Assembly (NCBI GenBank): GCA_026388765.1
Contig: JAPLJC010000087.1
Coordinates: 1 to 52,729 of the forward strand
Length of the DNA stretch: 52,729 nucleotides
Reading direction: 5' to 3'
DNA from: Deltaproteobacteria bacterium
GTDB lineage: Bacteria; Desulfobacterota; Desulfobaccia; Desulfobaccales; 0-14-0-80-60-11
The notes under the pieces were generated by a model. It did not search any database. It saw only the letters and a program-made list of their open reading frames with translations, and was not told the DNA's origin. Made by a program: the position numbers and the translations under genes. Below are positions 41,774 through 52,661 of the stretch, piece after piece (position 1 is the first letter of the stretch; every line of letters begins with the position of its first letter).

Positions 41774-43192
41774 TTAGGCTTCTTGGATCATGGCCTCGCC
41801 GGCCTGGCGCAACTTTTCCAATTCCTGCCGAGAAGAAGCTTCAAAGTAAAACCGCACCACCGGCTCGGTGCCGGAGGGGCGGAAACAGACCCAGCTGCCG
41901 TCTTCCAGGATATACTTATGGCCGTCGATGGTGACGTGCTGTTTCACCATTAGCCCGGCAAAGCGCGCCGGCGCCTGTTTCAGGCTCACCATCAGCCGCT
42001 CCTTGGCCGCGGGAGTCAGGGCAAAGTTGAGGCGGCGGTTGTAAACCGGCCCCACCCGGGAAAATAAGTCGGCCAAGAGTTCGGGAATTCCCTTGCCGGT
42101 CTTGGCCACCATCTCGGCCACCATCACGCAAGCCAGGATGCCGTCCTTTTCGGGCAGGTGGTGTTGCATGGAAAAGCCTTCGCTCTCCTCGCCCACCATG
42201 ATCGCCTGGCCGTCGAGGATATATTGACCCAGGTACTTGAAGCCCACCTTGGTCTCAAAAACCGGCCGGCCATAAAGTTTAGCCACCCGGTCCACCAGGT
42301 GGGTGGTGGCGACGCTACGGGCCACGCCGCCGTCCCAGCCCCGGGTTTGGATCAGGTAGTCCAGCAGCAGGCCCAGGATTTCGTTGGCTTCGTGGTATTC
42401 TCCGGCCGCGTCCATCACCCCGAAGCGGTCGGCGTCGGCATCCACCGCCAGGCCCAGATGGGCCCTGGTGGCTGGGATGCGGGCGGCCATTTCAGAGAGA
42501 AACTCCGCCGAAGGCTCCGGCCGATGTCCGCCGAAATAGGGGTCCGGCCAGCCGTGGAGTAACTCCACCTTCACCCCTGCGTCTTTCAGGAAGGCCTCCA
42601 GATAATCGCGGCCGGTGCCGTAGAGGACGTCCGCCACCACCTTAAGGCCGGCTCGGCGCAGGGCTTCGGTATCCACCAGGGTTTTGAGGTGCTGAAAATA
42701 GTCCTGCCGGGGGTCGATGTCCACAAGCATCCCCTTCTCCCGGGCCTGGATTAGGGGCATAATCTTGACGGCTTCGGGAGCCAGGCTGCCAATCAGGGCC
42801 TCAATCGGCTGGGTGACCGGCTCCGGGGCCGGGCCACCGGTGGCCGGCGAAAACTTGATGCCGTTGTATTCCGGGGGATTATGGGAGGCGGTGATGTTGA
42901 TGCCCCCGGCGCGGCGGCCCGCCCGGATGGCGAAGCTCACCACCGGGGTGGGACAATCCCGGGTGGTGCAATAGCTGACGATGCCGTTGCCGGCCATCAC
43001 TTCGGCGGCGGCCGCGGCAAAGGCGTCGGAGCGGAAGCGGGTGTCGTAGCCGATGACCACGCCCTGGGAGGCCAGGCTTTCGTGTTTGAGGTAATCGGCA
43101 ATGGCCTGATAAACCAGGCGGGCGTTGGCAAAGGTGAAATCTTCGGCGATAATCCCCCGCCAACCGGAAGTACCGAATTTGATCGCCGGCAT
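41774..43192 (-). CDS. Phosphoglucomutase / phosphomannomutase family protein
   Basis: Alpha-D-phosphohexomutase of 472 residues. N terminus IKFGTSGWRGIIAEDFTFAN. The active-site serine loop is NITASHNPPEYNGIKFSP (Ser near residue 102); the metal-binding loop is AVDADADRFGVMDA; sugar recognition is VGEESEGFSM; the phosphate site is VCFRPSGTEPVVRFYFE. It interconverts hexose 1- and 6-phosphates for glycogen, cell-wall or LPS precursors; which sugar it prefers cannot be read from the sequence. It lies downstream of ahcY across a hairpin repeat. Confidence 0.93.
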   Translation of the reverse strand: MPAIKFGTSGWRGIIAEDFTFANARLVYQAIADYLKHESLASQGVVIGYDTRFRSDAFAAAAAEVMAGNGIVSYCTTRDCPTPVVSFAIRAGRRAGGINITASHNPPEYNGIKFSPATGGPAPEPVTQPIEALIGSLAPEAVKIMPLIQAREKGMLVDIDPRQDYFQHLKTLVDTEALRRAGLKVVADVLYGTGRDYLEAFLKDAGVKVELLHGWPDPYFGGHRPEPSAEFLSEMAARIPATRAHLGLAVDADADRFGVMDAAGEYHEANEILGLLLDYLIQTRGWDGGVARSVATTHLVDRVAKLYGRPVFETKVGFKYLGQYILDGQAIMVGEESEGFSMQHHLPEKDGILACVMVAEMVAKTGKGIPELLADLFSRVGPVYNRRLNFALTPAAKERLMVSLKQAPARFAGLMVKQHVTIDGHKYILEDGSWVCFRPSGTEPVVRFYFEASSRQELEKLRQAGEAMIQEA

Positions 43193-43215
43193 GTTATACC
43201 TCGCCTTCTTAAAGC

Positions 43216-43239
43216 AGGGGCGGGTTAAAACCCGCCCCT
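43216..43239. repeat. Hairpin AGGGGCGGGTT-aa-AACCCGCCCCT
   Basis: Eleven-bp perfect stem followed by ACG in the ahcY-pgm spacer. Confidence 0.7.
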
Positions 43240-43269
43240 ACGATTACCTTAATTATCCGGTGGTGACTT

Positions 43270-45745
<2,476 letters not shown>

Positions 45746-45778
45746 CCTTTGAGGACTCCTTTACAAAATAATAGTGGC

Positions 45779-45799
45779 AGCGCGGGGAGTCCCCGCGCT
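45779..45799. repeat. Hairpin AGCGCGGGG-agt-CCCCGCGCT
   Basis: Nine-bp perfect stem in the spacer between panD and metK. It lacks a T tract on either strand. Confidence 0.6.
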
Positions 45800-45812
45800 A
45801 AACCTTAAAAGT

Positions 45813-46205
45813 TTAACTGGGTATGGAAAAAATTGCCAGAGGTTTTTCGGCGGCGGTATCTTTCAGGCGATTGTGCCGGTCCACCCGGACCACTTTGGGA
45901 TGGTGGTTCTTCAGCTCCACCGCCTCATAGGTGGCATAAGTGGTGATGATAATCAGATCTCCCGGCGCCCCCTTGCGCGCTGCGGCGCCGTTCAGGCAGA
46001 TGATGCCGCTGTCGGCATCGCCCTCGATGGCATAGGTTTCAAATCGTTCGCCGTTGGAGACGTTATAGACGTAAACCATTTCATAGGGGAGGATGTCGGC
46101 GGCCTGCATCAGTTCCGCCGAGATGGTGAGCGAGCCTTCATAATGCAAATCGGCCTGAGTGACCGTGGCCCGGTGGATTTTGGATTTCATCATTACACGC
46201 AACAT
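45813..46205 (-). CDS. panD: Aspartate 1-decarboxylase proenzyme
   Basis: Pyruvoyl enzyme making beta-alanine for pantothenate. 130 residues. N terminus MLRVMMKSKIHRATVTQADL. The self-cleavage site is the Gly-Ser in HYEGSLTIS (Ser25 becomes the pyruvoyl group). GERFETYAIEGDADSGIICL and LNGAAARKGAPGDLIIIT complete the signature. It overlaps panC by 13 bases, so the two pantothenate enzymes are co-translated. Whether an accessory PanZ/PanM is needed is unknown. Confidence 0.97.
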   Translation of the reverse strand: MLRVMMKSKIHRATVTQADLHYEGSLTISAELMQAADILPYEMVYVYNVSNGERFETYAIEGDADSGIICLNGAAARKGAPGDLIIITTYATYEAVELKNHHPKVVRVDRHNRLKDTAAEKPLAIFSIPS

Positions 46206-47056
46206 AATCGGCTCTCCGCAAGCAAGGTATTGTCAATGAGGCGAGTGCTGCCCAGCCATACCGCCAGGAGCAGGCGGGCCTCCTGCCGGACGGTCCCCAC
46301 CTCCTCCAGGGTTTCCGGGTCCACCAGACCCAGGTAATCGATGCGGGTGTGCGGGGTGCTCATAATAATCTTACGCACCGCGGCCAGGATGTCTTCCCGG
46401 GACCTGGCGTCGGTCAACATCACCTCCCGGGCGGCCAGGATGGCCCGATAGAGGCAGAGGGCCGCAGCCCGTTCAGCGCTATTAAGATAAGTATTTCTTG
46501 AACTCAGGGCCAGGCCGTCCGCCTCCCGGACGATGGGCCGGCCCACCACGGCTACCGGCAGGTCCAAATCAGCGGCCAGCCTTTTGATCACGGCCAGTTG
46601 TTGATAGTCCTTTTCCCCGAAGACGGCTTCCTCGGGCTGCACCTGGTGGAACAATTTCAGCACCACGGTGGCCACGCCCTTAAAGTGTCCCGGCCGGGAG
46701 GCGCCGCACCAACCCTGGGAGAGGCGCTCCACCTCCACATAAGTCTGGTAGCCCGGGGGATACATGGCCGCGGCCGTTGGGGTGTAGAGGACGTCCACTC
46801 CCACGCCGCGGGCCTGCGCCGCGTCCCGCTCCAGGTCCTGGGGATAGCGCGCCAGATCTTCGTTGGGTCCGAATTGCGTCGGGTTGACGAAGAGGCTGAC
46901 CACCAGCCGGTCGCTGCTGGTCTTGCCGTACTCCATCAGGCTCAGGTGCCCCCGGTGAAAATAGCCCATGGTGGGCACCAGGGCAATCTTGAAGCCCCGG
47001 CTCCGCCACTCGGCGGCCAGGGCCTGCATATCTTTAATTTCGCTGATTATCTCCAT
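46193..47056 (-). CDS. panC: Pantoate-beta-alanine ligase
   Basis: ATP-dependent ligase forming pantothenate from pantoate and beta-alanine. 287 residues from ATG 47056. ALVPTMGYFHRGHLSLM (nucleotide site), VVSLFVNPTQFGPNEDL, AVFGEKDYQQLAVIKRL and GLALSSRNTYLN are the family motifs. The start (MEIISEIKDMQAL) matches the usual PanC N terminus, but the ATG directly follows the T tract of a terminator-like hairpin, and the only Shine-Dalgarno-like bases (GGGGG) lie inside that stem. An in-frame ATG further upstream (47173) would translate through the hairpin. Regulated by attenuation or by RBS occlusion (inference). Confidence 0.96.
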   Translation of the reverse strand: MEIISEIKDMQALAAEWRSRGFKIALVPTMGYFHRGHLSLMEYGKTSSDRLVVSLFVNPTQFGPNEDLARYPQDLERDAAQARGVGVDVLYTPTAAAMYPPGYQTYVEVERLSQGWCGASRPGHFKGVATVVLKLFHQVQPEEAVFGEKDYQQLAVIKRLAADLDLPVAVVGRPIVREADGLALSSRNTYLNSAERAAALCLYRAILAAREVMLTDARSREDILAAVRKIIMSTPHTRIDYLGLVDPETLEEVGTVRQEARLLLAVWLGSTRLIDNTLLAESRLCCV

Positions 47057-47094
47057 AAAAAAAACAAACCCCCGGCCGATTCTCAGGGGGTTTT
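47057..47094 (-). terminator. Terminator/attenuator hairpin abutting the panC start
   Basis: The minus strand reads AAACCCCC-tgagaatcggcc-GGGGGTTT-G-TTTTTTTT and then the panC ATG. A canonical intrinsic terminator in the 5' leader of panC, about 65 bases from a predicted transcription start. Confidence 0.75.
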
Positions 47095-47164
47095 GCGGCC
47101 GCCCGTCGAGTCCCGGTCCGTCTGAAGCCGGATCCAAGCCCTGGGTTAAAAAAATACCCTTAAT

Positions 47165-47193
47165 TTTTATCATTCCTGCCGGTGAGATGTCAA
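47165..47193 (-). promoter_or_regulatory. Sigma-70 promoter candidate for panC-panD
   Basis: The minus strand reads TTGACA, 17 bases, then ATAAAA (preceded by TG). The -35 hexamer is perfect and the -10 is fair. This would start a leader of roughly 100 bases ending in the hairpin next to the panC ATG. Confidence 0.55.
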
Positions 47194-47610
47194 TCTTTTC
47201 TTGGATTTTCGCGGCTGAGGGAGACGGACCAGCAAAATTTCCCCGTGGGGAGGAGCATGGATTAAAAAGAAGTGTTTTAAAGAATATCTCGAAAATATAT
47301 CATTCTGCTATTCGCTGAGGGATTAGATGAGAATATATCGCAGGTATTGACTATTCCACCGGCAAATGGACGACACACCAGGTCTTTAAATCAGTGCAGA
47401 TAACTTAATCGCGTTAGCTTCCATAATAACTTCCCTTGCCTGGGAAAATTGCGGATTACTCAACGACCCGGAAGGATTTATCTTTTGAAAATACTCCGTT
47501 TCTGGTAAAAATGGCAGATACCCCAAACAAACATTTTGGCTGGAGGTGTTTATTCCGGGGCATAATCTCGCTTTGAATGCTGGCAGAATAATTTTCCTTG
47601 GGCATCAACT
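47194..47610. other. AT-rich divergent intergenic region
   Basis: 417 bp between panC and a radical SAM gene. No gene or strong repeat is supported. AT-rich patches at 47270-47340 and 47500-47600 could hold the promoter of the plus-strand gene. Confidence 0.4.
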
Positions 47611-48918
47611 ATGAAAGTCTTGCTGATTCAACCTTCCCGGTTTCGAGATAATGGACTCCTGGATAAGCGAAAACAGCGGTGGTTGTTGGGCATGACCCTC
47701 CCGTATGTGGCTGCCTTAACTCCCCCGGACATCCAGGTGCAAATCAAAGACGACATGTTGGAGGACATCGACTTTCGGGAGAAATGCGATCTGGTAGGCT
47801 TAACTTTCATGTCCCACCAAGCCCCCCGGGCCTATCAGCTGGCAGCCGGTTTCCGCCGCAGAGGCATCCCCGTGGCCATGGGTGGGTTCCATGCCACCTT
47901 GGCGCCGGAGGAGTGCCAGGAACATGCCGATGCCCTTGTCTTAGGGGAGGCCGAGGAGGCCTGGCCCCGATTACTCAGGGACTTTCAGGCCGGGCAACTG
48001 CAACCACGTTATCAAGCCGCGCACTTCTCTGACTTGAAGAACCTACCGACCCCGCGCTATGACCTGCTGGATTTGAAAAGATATAAGCTTTTAAATATCC
48101 CCTCCCAGACCACCCGGGGATGTCCTTACGCCTGCAATTACTGTGAGGTTACCCAGGTTTATGGAGGGAAATTTCGACACCGGCCGGTGGATGAGGTCAT
48201 TAATGAAATCCAGGAGATCCGGCGCCTCACCGGCAGCCCCTTCATTTATTTCGTCGATGATAACTTTGTGGCCAAGCGCCGCCATGCCATGGAGATTATG
48301 GAGAAACTTATCCCCTTGGGCTTGGTTTATGGCTGCCTGGCAACCACCAATGTGGGGGATGACCCGGAGTTATTGGATCTCATGGCCCGGAGCGGTTGCC
48401 TCCATGTCAATATCGGGATGGAAAGCATTAATCCGGAAAGTCTCAAGGCCATCAATAAGAAACAGAATAAAATCAAGGACTATGAACGCCAGTTCAAGGC
48501 CCTCCGGGATCGGGGCATAGGCTATTCGGTGAATGTTATGTTCGGCCTGGATGGCGACCGCCCGGGGATTTTTGACGCCACCGTAGATTTCCTGATCCAC
48601 GTCAAGGCCCCGGTCTCCTTCATGTTCATTCTCGCCCCCAGACCCGGCACTAAAATCCGGGATCAGTTACTGCGCGAGGGACGCGTTTTCGACCATGATT
48701 GGACCAAGTATTGCGGCTTTAAAGTTGTCTTTCACCCCAAATATATGACTCCCAGCCAACTGGAGGAAGAATACTGGCGGGCCTCCCGGAGATTCTACTC
48801 CCCCCTCTCCATCATCCGCCGCTTAACCACCCACTTATATTCCTGGCAAATGCTCCCCTTCAATCTCTATTTTGCCTGGTGCGTGCGGCGTCGGATTCAG
48901 CCCCTGGATTATTATTAA
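47611..48918 (+). CDS. B12-binding-domain radical SAM protein (second copy)
   Basis: 435 residues. The cobalamin-type N-terminal domain (LLIQPSRFRDNGLLDKRKQR, CDLVGLTFMSHQAPRAY, VAMGGFHATLAPEE) is followed by the radical SAM cluster motif TTRGCPYACNYCEVTQ at about residue 169 and then IYFVDDNFVAKRRHAMEI, FGLDGDRPG and a C-terminal region rich in Arg/Tyr. It resembles the hopanoid-/bacteriochlorophyll-type radical SAM group; substrate unknown. It differs clearly from the protein at 34961, so it is not a recent duplication. Monocistronic. Confidence 0.88.
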   Translation: MKVLLIQPSRFRDNGLLDKRKQRWLLGMTLPYVAALTPPDIQVQIKDDMLEDIDFREKCDLVGLTFMSHQAPRAYQLAAGFRRRGIPVAMGGFHATLAPEECQEHADALVLGEAEEAWPRLLRDFQAGQLQPRYQAAHFSDLKNLPTPRYDLLDLKRYKLLNIPSQTTRGCPYACNYCEVTQVYGGKFRHRPVDEVINEIQEIRRLTGSPFIYFVDDNFVAKRRHAMEIMEKLIPLGLVYGCLATTNVGDDPELLDLMARSGCLHVNIGMESINPESLKAINKKQNKIKDYERQFKALRDRGIGYSVNVMFGLDGDRPGIFDATVDFLIHVKAPVSFMFILAPRPGTKIRDQLLREGRVFDHDWTKYCGFKVVFHPKYMTPSQLEEEYWRASRRFYSPLSIIRRLTTHLYSWQMLPFNLYFAWCVRRRIQPLDYY

Positions 48919-49084
48919 TCCACCATTGATAGTAAGCGCATCCGTGGCGCCCTATTAAGAGGGTGGGATAGGCATTATCAACTACAAGAATAGTTTTCAT
49001 TTGGTTTCGGCACTTTTAACACTAAAATCATAAATCAGGATTATCATGGGATGAATTGTGGGGTGTGGGGCCAGAGAGTGCCGG

Positions 49085-49324
49085 TTAAAAAGTCGACTCT
49101 TGTTTTAAAATAACACCCATGGCATCCCGATCTTTTTTGGCTCTACTGTCGGGTTTCCTGGGCTTATCGTCATAAGTGCTCCAGCTTTCAACCGGGTCCA
49201 CCAGCAGACGGTCCTCCCGGCCATTCTCATCTTTAGATTTATACAAGACACCGGAACAGCTATTTCCCAAAAGTACCACCAACAGCATTAAGGCCAGCCA
49301 CCAACCGGATTTGCTCTTCCACAT
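49085..49324 (-). CDS. Small predicted lipoprotein
   Basis: 79 residues from ATG 49324, with GGAGGTG eight bases upstream. A basic start (MWKSKSGW) is followed by a hydrophobic stretch (LALMLLVVLLG) and a lipobox-like LGNSC, so Cys is the probable lipidation site. The mature peptide is polar (SKDENGREDRLLVDPVESW...) and ends near VILKQESTF. No family recognised. A longer upstream frame exists, but its N-terminal part has no ribosome-binding site or homology that I can see. Confidence 0.6.
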   Translation of the reverse strand: MWKSKSGWWLALMLLVVLLGNSCSGVLYKSKDENGREDRLLVDPVESWSTYDDKPRKPDSRAKKDRDAMGVILKQESTF

Positions 49325-49492
49325 GTCCATCACCTCCAGATCACCTTCTTGACCCGGTGGGGAAATTTGAATGGCCTTTAATAATCCCATATTGCTTTTC
49401 CATTCACAGTTGCGTTTGTCCCATATCGACGTCTGGCACGTGGTTCGCGAGATTAACCCCTCAAGGACTATCTTCTCGAGGTCACCCCTCAT

Positions 49493-49830
49493 AGTGGGGA
49501 ATATGTTAGCATATTAACTTATCAAAAATAAACCTTTTCCAGATTCCCCACATACAGATCATCACTTCATAGGGATTTCCTTAGTCGTGAAAAGTTCATC
49601 AATCTCCCTATTGGACCCAAGTCGAAAAATGGTTTTGCGGACCTCTCATCCCGAATATAACCCCGAAAAGTTTCTTCTTTCTGTACTCAAATATTCTTAC
49701 GGGAGGGATGATAACGCAAATTCCCGGGAAAGGGTATCAAAAGGTTGGGCGACCACCCTCTTCCAAGGTGAGCGATTATCTTGATATAGATATGATCCGG
49801 ATAGGTTATCAGCGGTACTGGCCGCTAGCG
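49493..49830. other. Intergenic region, no supported gene
   Basis: Moderately AT-rich, with short open frames only. None has a convincing ribosome-binding site or family motif. Confidence 0.4.
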
Positions 49831-49868
49831 GTGAAAGGTCACAGGCTGGAAGCCTGGGCCACCGGGCA

Positions 49869-50004
49869 GGGCGACCCAGCGGGTCGCCCCTACATTAACT
49901 TAACAGGGGGCTGGTAGGGGAGTTTGAGGGGCGGGTGGGGGATCGTGGATCCCCCGGCCCGCCCCGCAAAATGTTTTTAAGGTCCACCGGCGAGGGCGCC
50001 GGTG
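49869..50004. repeat. Cluster of three hairpins before purM
   Basis: GGGCGACCC-agc-GGGTCGCCC (49869-49889) followed by CTAC; a 16-bp two-part stem, GGGGCGGG and GGGGGATC pairing with GATCCCCC and CCCGCCCC (49928-49965), with GTTTTT nearby on the plus strand; and CACCGGC-gagggc-GCCGGTG (49985-50004) followed by CTAC at the purM stop. Confidence 0.7.
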
Positions 50005-51048
50005 CTACACATAAACCAGGGGCGGCTCGTCTTCTTTGCGGGGGGCGATTTCGCCGATGATGAAGCCCTGTTCGTTGAGGCCCTGGAGCCGCAGCAAGAC
50101 GTCGGCCACCTGGTCTTCGGCCACCACCAGGGCCAGGCCGATGCCGTTATTGAAGGTCCGCAGCATCTCCTCTTCCGGGATGTTGCCCAGGGTCTTGAGC
50201 AGATGAAAAATGGGGGGCACCGGCCAGGATTGCCGGTGGATCACGGCCCGGCACGATTTGGGCAGGACGCGGGGCAGATTATCGGTGAGGCCGCCGCCGG
50301 TGATGTGGCAGATGCCGCTCAAGGGAAAATCCCGCAGCAGGTTGAGCACGGTCTCTACATAGATGCGGGTGGGCTTGAGGATTTCCTCTCCCAGGGGTCC
50401 GCCCAGTTCTGCCATCTCATCGGAGACTTTGAGGCCGCGCCGTTCCAGGAGCACCCGACGCACCAGGGAAAAACCGTTGCTGTGCAGGCCGTTCGAGGCG
50501 ATGCCGATGATCCGGTGGCCCACGGCGATCTCGGAGCCGTCGATGATGTGGTCCCGCTCCACCACGCCCACCACGAAGCCGGCCAGATCGTAGTCTCCCG
50601 GCTGATAGATCCCCGGCATTTCGGCAGTTTCCCCGCCGATCAGCGAGCAGCGGGCCTGACGGCACCCATTAGTGATGCCTTCGACGATGGCGGTGGCGGT
50701 GTCGGGGTCGAGGCTCCCCATGGCCAGATAGTCGAGGAAAAACAGCGGGGTGGCGCCATGGGTGATGATGTCGTTGGCGCACATGGCCACCAGGTCGATG
50801 CCGATGGTGTCATGGCGCTCCATCAGGATGGCGATCTTGATCTTGGTGCCCACCCCGTCGGTGGCGGAAACCAATACCGGGTCCCGGTATTTTTCCGCCC
50901 CCAGGTGAAAGAGGCCCCCAAAGGCGCCGATCTCTCCCAGGACTCCGGTGCGGTAGGTGGCTTTGACCAGGGGGCGGATCTTTTTGATAAAGGCGTCCGC
51001 CTTGTCGATATCGACCCCGGCATCCTTGTAAGTGCTGGTATCGGCCAT
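50005..51048 (-). CDS. purM: Phosphoribosylformylglycinamidine cyclo-ligase
   Basis: AIR synthetase of purine synthesis. About 347 residues from ATG 51048 (MADTSTYKDAGVDIDKAD). The Gly-rich ATP site is VLVSATDGVGTKIKIAI; LVAMCANDIITHGATPLFFL and RQARCSLIGGETAEMPGIY are family blocks; the C terminus has ITGGGLTDNLPRVLP. GGAG lies nine bases before this ATG. A second in-frame ATG at 51066 is possible. Further upstream the same frame runs through a heptamer repeat (KTKNSKLETTKG), which is not real N-terminal sequence. Confidence 0.96.
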   Translation of the reverse strand: MADTSTYKDAGVDIDKADAFIKKIRPLVKATYRTGVLGEIGAFGGLFHLGAEKYRDPVLVSATDGVGTKIKIAILMERHDTIGIDLVAMCANDIITHGATPLFFLDYLAMGSLDPDTATAIVEGITNGCRQARCSLIGGETAEMPGIYQPGDYDLAGFVVGVVERDHIIDGSEIAVGHRIIGIASNGLHSNGFSLVRRVLLERRGLKVSDEMAELGGPLGEEILKPTRIYVETVLNLLRDFPLSGICHITGGGLTDNLPRVLPKSCRAVIHRQSWPVPPIFHLLKTLGNIPEEEMLRTFNNGIGLALVVAEDQVADVLLRLQGLNEQGFIIGEIAPRKEDEPPLVYV

Positions 51049-51083
51049 CTCCTTTGTCTCCCCCATCAAAGGATTGCCTTTGG

Positions 51084-51117
51084 TAGTTTCGAGTTTCGAG
51101 TTTTTAGTTTTTAGTTC
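51084..51117. repeat. Heptanucleotide array (GAGTTTC/TAGTTTT units)
   Basis: Units tagtttc, gagtttc, gagtttt, tagtttt, tagttct lie just upstream of purM, in the space between it and the DUF134 gene. Same family as 3439, 30655 and 41689. Confidence 0.75.
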
Positions 51118-51155
51118 TGAAACAGCCAATAAAGCGCCTGATGGCGGCTGCGAGG

Positions 51156-51554
51156 TTAATCTTTTTTTTCATCATCCGGCTCATCCAGGGCCCGGCAGCA
51201 GCATTCCGGGCAGGGCTCCCCCTCCGTCACTGCCGCCCACTGACCGCAGGAGCTGCACTGTTGCCCCAGGCGGTAATCCCCGCCTTCGATGCAAATGGCC
51301 TTGCCCTGCACCAGGGCTTCGGCCACGGCCCGGTGGGCCCGGGCGAGCATCCGGGTGACCGTGGGTCGGGAGACTTGCATCTTGTGGGCCACTTCTTCCT
51401 GGGTCAACTCCAGGTAATCGGCCAGACGCATGGCCTCGAGCTCGTCCACGGTAATCGTCGTCTGTTCCAAGGCTCGCAGGGGAATCCCCCGGGGTTTGAA
51501 GAAAGTCACCCCCGGTTCGGTTTCCACCCAACGGCATTTCTTGGGTCTACCCAT
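51156..51554 (-). CDS. DUF134/UPF0251 family helix-turn-helix protein
   Basis: 132 residues. N terminus MGRPKKCRWVETEPGVTFFK; a sigma-70-region-4-like HTH (ELTQEEVAHKMQVSRPTVTRML, split as ELTQEEVAHKMQ and VSRPTVTRML); and a C-terminal Cys cluster (CSSCG, CPECCC). The family is a predicted DNA-binding regulator common in anaerobes, sometimes near nitrogenase- or MinD-type iron-sulfur genes. The target is unknown. It faces away from the nucleoside phosphorylase gene and may share a divergent regulatory region with it. Confidence 0.9.
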   Translation of the reverse strand: MGRPKKCRWVETEPGVTFFKPRGIPLRALEQTTITVDELEAMRLADYLELTQEEVAHKMQVSRPTVTRMLARAHRAVAEALVQGKAICIEGGDYRLGQQCSSCGQWAAVTEGEPCPECCCRALDEPDDEKKD

Positions 51555-51707
51555 GTGGTTCCTGCCTGAAGTTAATGCTTTATTGTTAAGCCAAACCGGG
51601 CGACTGTCAAGGACAAAGCGAAAATTAGCCCTCGGCCCCCCTCCCGGGCATTGACGAACCCGGGAAAGGGGCTTATTTTTAGGTGACTAATCGCCGAAAG
51701 GGGCCTC

Positions 51708-52538
51708 GTGGTCAGCCAAAAATACCCGGAACAGGTGGAAGAATGCGCCCGCTTTTTAAGGCCGCGCCTAACCGCGCCGCCGGAATGGGGCATCATCCTG
51801 GGGACCGGCCAGGGGGTCTGGGACACCCGGCTGGCAGAGGGCGACGGTCTGTCTTATGGAGAGCTGCCCCATTTTCCACCGGCCACCAGCCCCAGCCATC
51901 AGGGCCGCCTGGGCTGGGGGCGCTTATCCGGACGCCAGGTCCTTCTTTTTCAAGGGCGGTTTCATGCCTACGAAGGCTATTCTCTGCGTCAGGTGACCTT
52001 TCCGGTCCGGGTGATGGCCGCCCTGGGAGTCAAGAAAGTTATCCTTACCAACGCCGCCGGCGGCCTCAACCCCTCCTTCAAGGCCGGCGAACTGATGCTC
52101 ATTGGCGACCACATCAACTTCATGGGGGACAGCCCCCTGGTCGGCGAGAATATTGACGCCTGGGGCCCCCGGTTCCCGGACTTGAGCCAGGTTTACGACC
52201 AGGGCCTGCGTCAGGTGGCCCTTGAGGTGGCCCGGCGCCGGGGCCTGGTCTTGCACCAGGGGGTCTATGTGGCGGTGAAGGGACCCCATCTGGAAACCCC
52301 GGCCGAGACCCGCATGCTGCGTTGGCTGGGCGCCGACGCGGTAGGCATGTCCACCGTGCCCGAAGCCATCGCCGCGGTGCACGCCGGGCTCAAAGTCCTG
52401 GGGGTTTCCGTTCTCAGCAACCTCAATCTCCCGGATGCCATGGCCCCCATTGCCATTGAGGAGATTATCGCCACCGTGGCCCGGGCCGAGCCTCAACTGG
52501 TGGAGTTATTGCTGGGGGTGCTGCAAGAGGCGGATTAA
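51708..52538 (+). CDS. Purine nucleoside phosphorylase
   Basis: Family I (trimeric) nucleoside phosphorylase, 276 residues from GTG 51708 with AAAGGGG upstream. WGIILGTGQGVWDTRLAE at the phosphate site, GRFHAYEGYSLRQVTFPVRV, LTNAAGGLNPSFKAGELMLI and DHINFMGDSPL follow, and VGMSTVPEAIAAVHAGL is the purine-binding block. MSTVPE indicates a guanosine/inosine phosphorylase rather than methylthioadenosine phosphorylase. Role: purine salvage. The usual GTGSG-type loop is written GTGQG here, a small oddity. Confidence 0.93.
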   Translation: MVSQKYPEQVEECARFLRPRLTAPPEWGIILGTGQGVWDTRLAEGDGLSYGELPHFPPATSPSHQGRLGWGRLSGRQVLLFQGRFHAYEGYSLRQVTFPVRVMAALGVKKVILTNAAGGLNPSFKAGELMLIGDHINFMGDSPLVGENIDAWGPRFPDLSQVYDQGLRQVALEVARRRGLVLHQGVYVAVKGPHLETPAETRMLRWLGADAVGMSTVPEAIAAVHAGLKVLGVSVLSNLNLPDAMAPIAIEEIIATVARAEPQLVELLLGVLQEAD

Positions 52539-52575
52539 AGGAGAGCCATCGGGAAGGTCTCGTGGCTAAGCTCAA

Positions 52576-52636
52576 GGTCACTCCGAACCAGGCGCTGCCC
52601 GGATTCTTCCCACCGCCGCCTCGGTTCAGGATGACA
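52576..52636. repeat. Imperfect palindrome of the TGTCATCCTGA family
   Basis: GGTCACTCCGAACCAGGCG and, about 22 bases later, CGCCTCGGTTCAGGATGACA are imperfect reverse complements. The outer sequence TGTCATCCTGA matches the left arm of the composite element at 26751. Confidence 0.55.
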
Positions 52637-52661
52637 CCCGAATAGGGTTTTCAGAAAAAAC

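Noticed and set aside
49587-49784. 65-codon plus-strand open frame upstream of purM
   Set aside because: No homology that I recognise and no ribosome-binding site. Left as unsupported.
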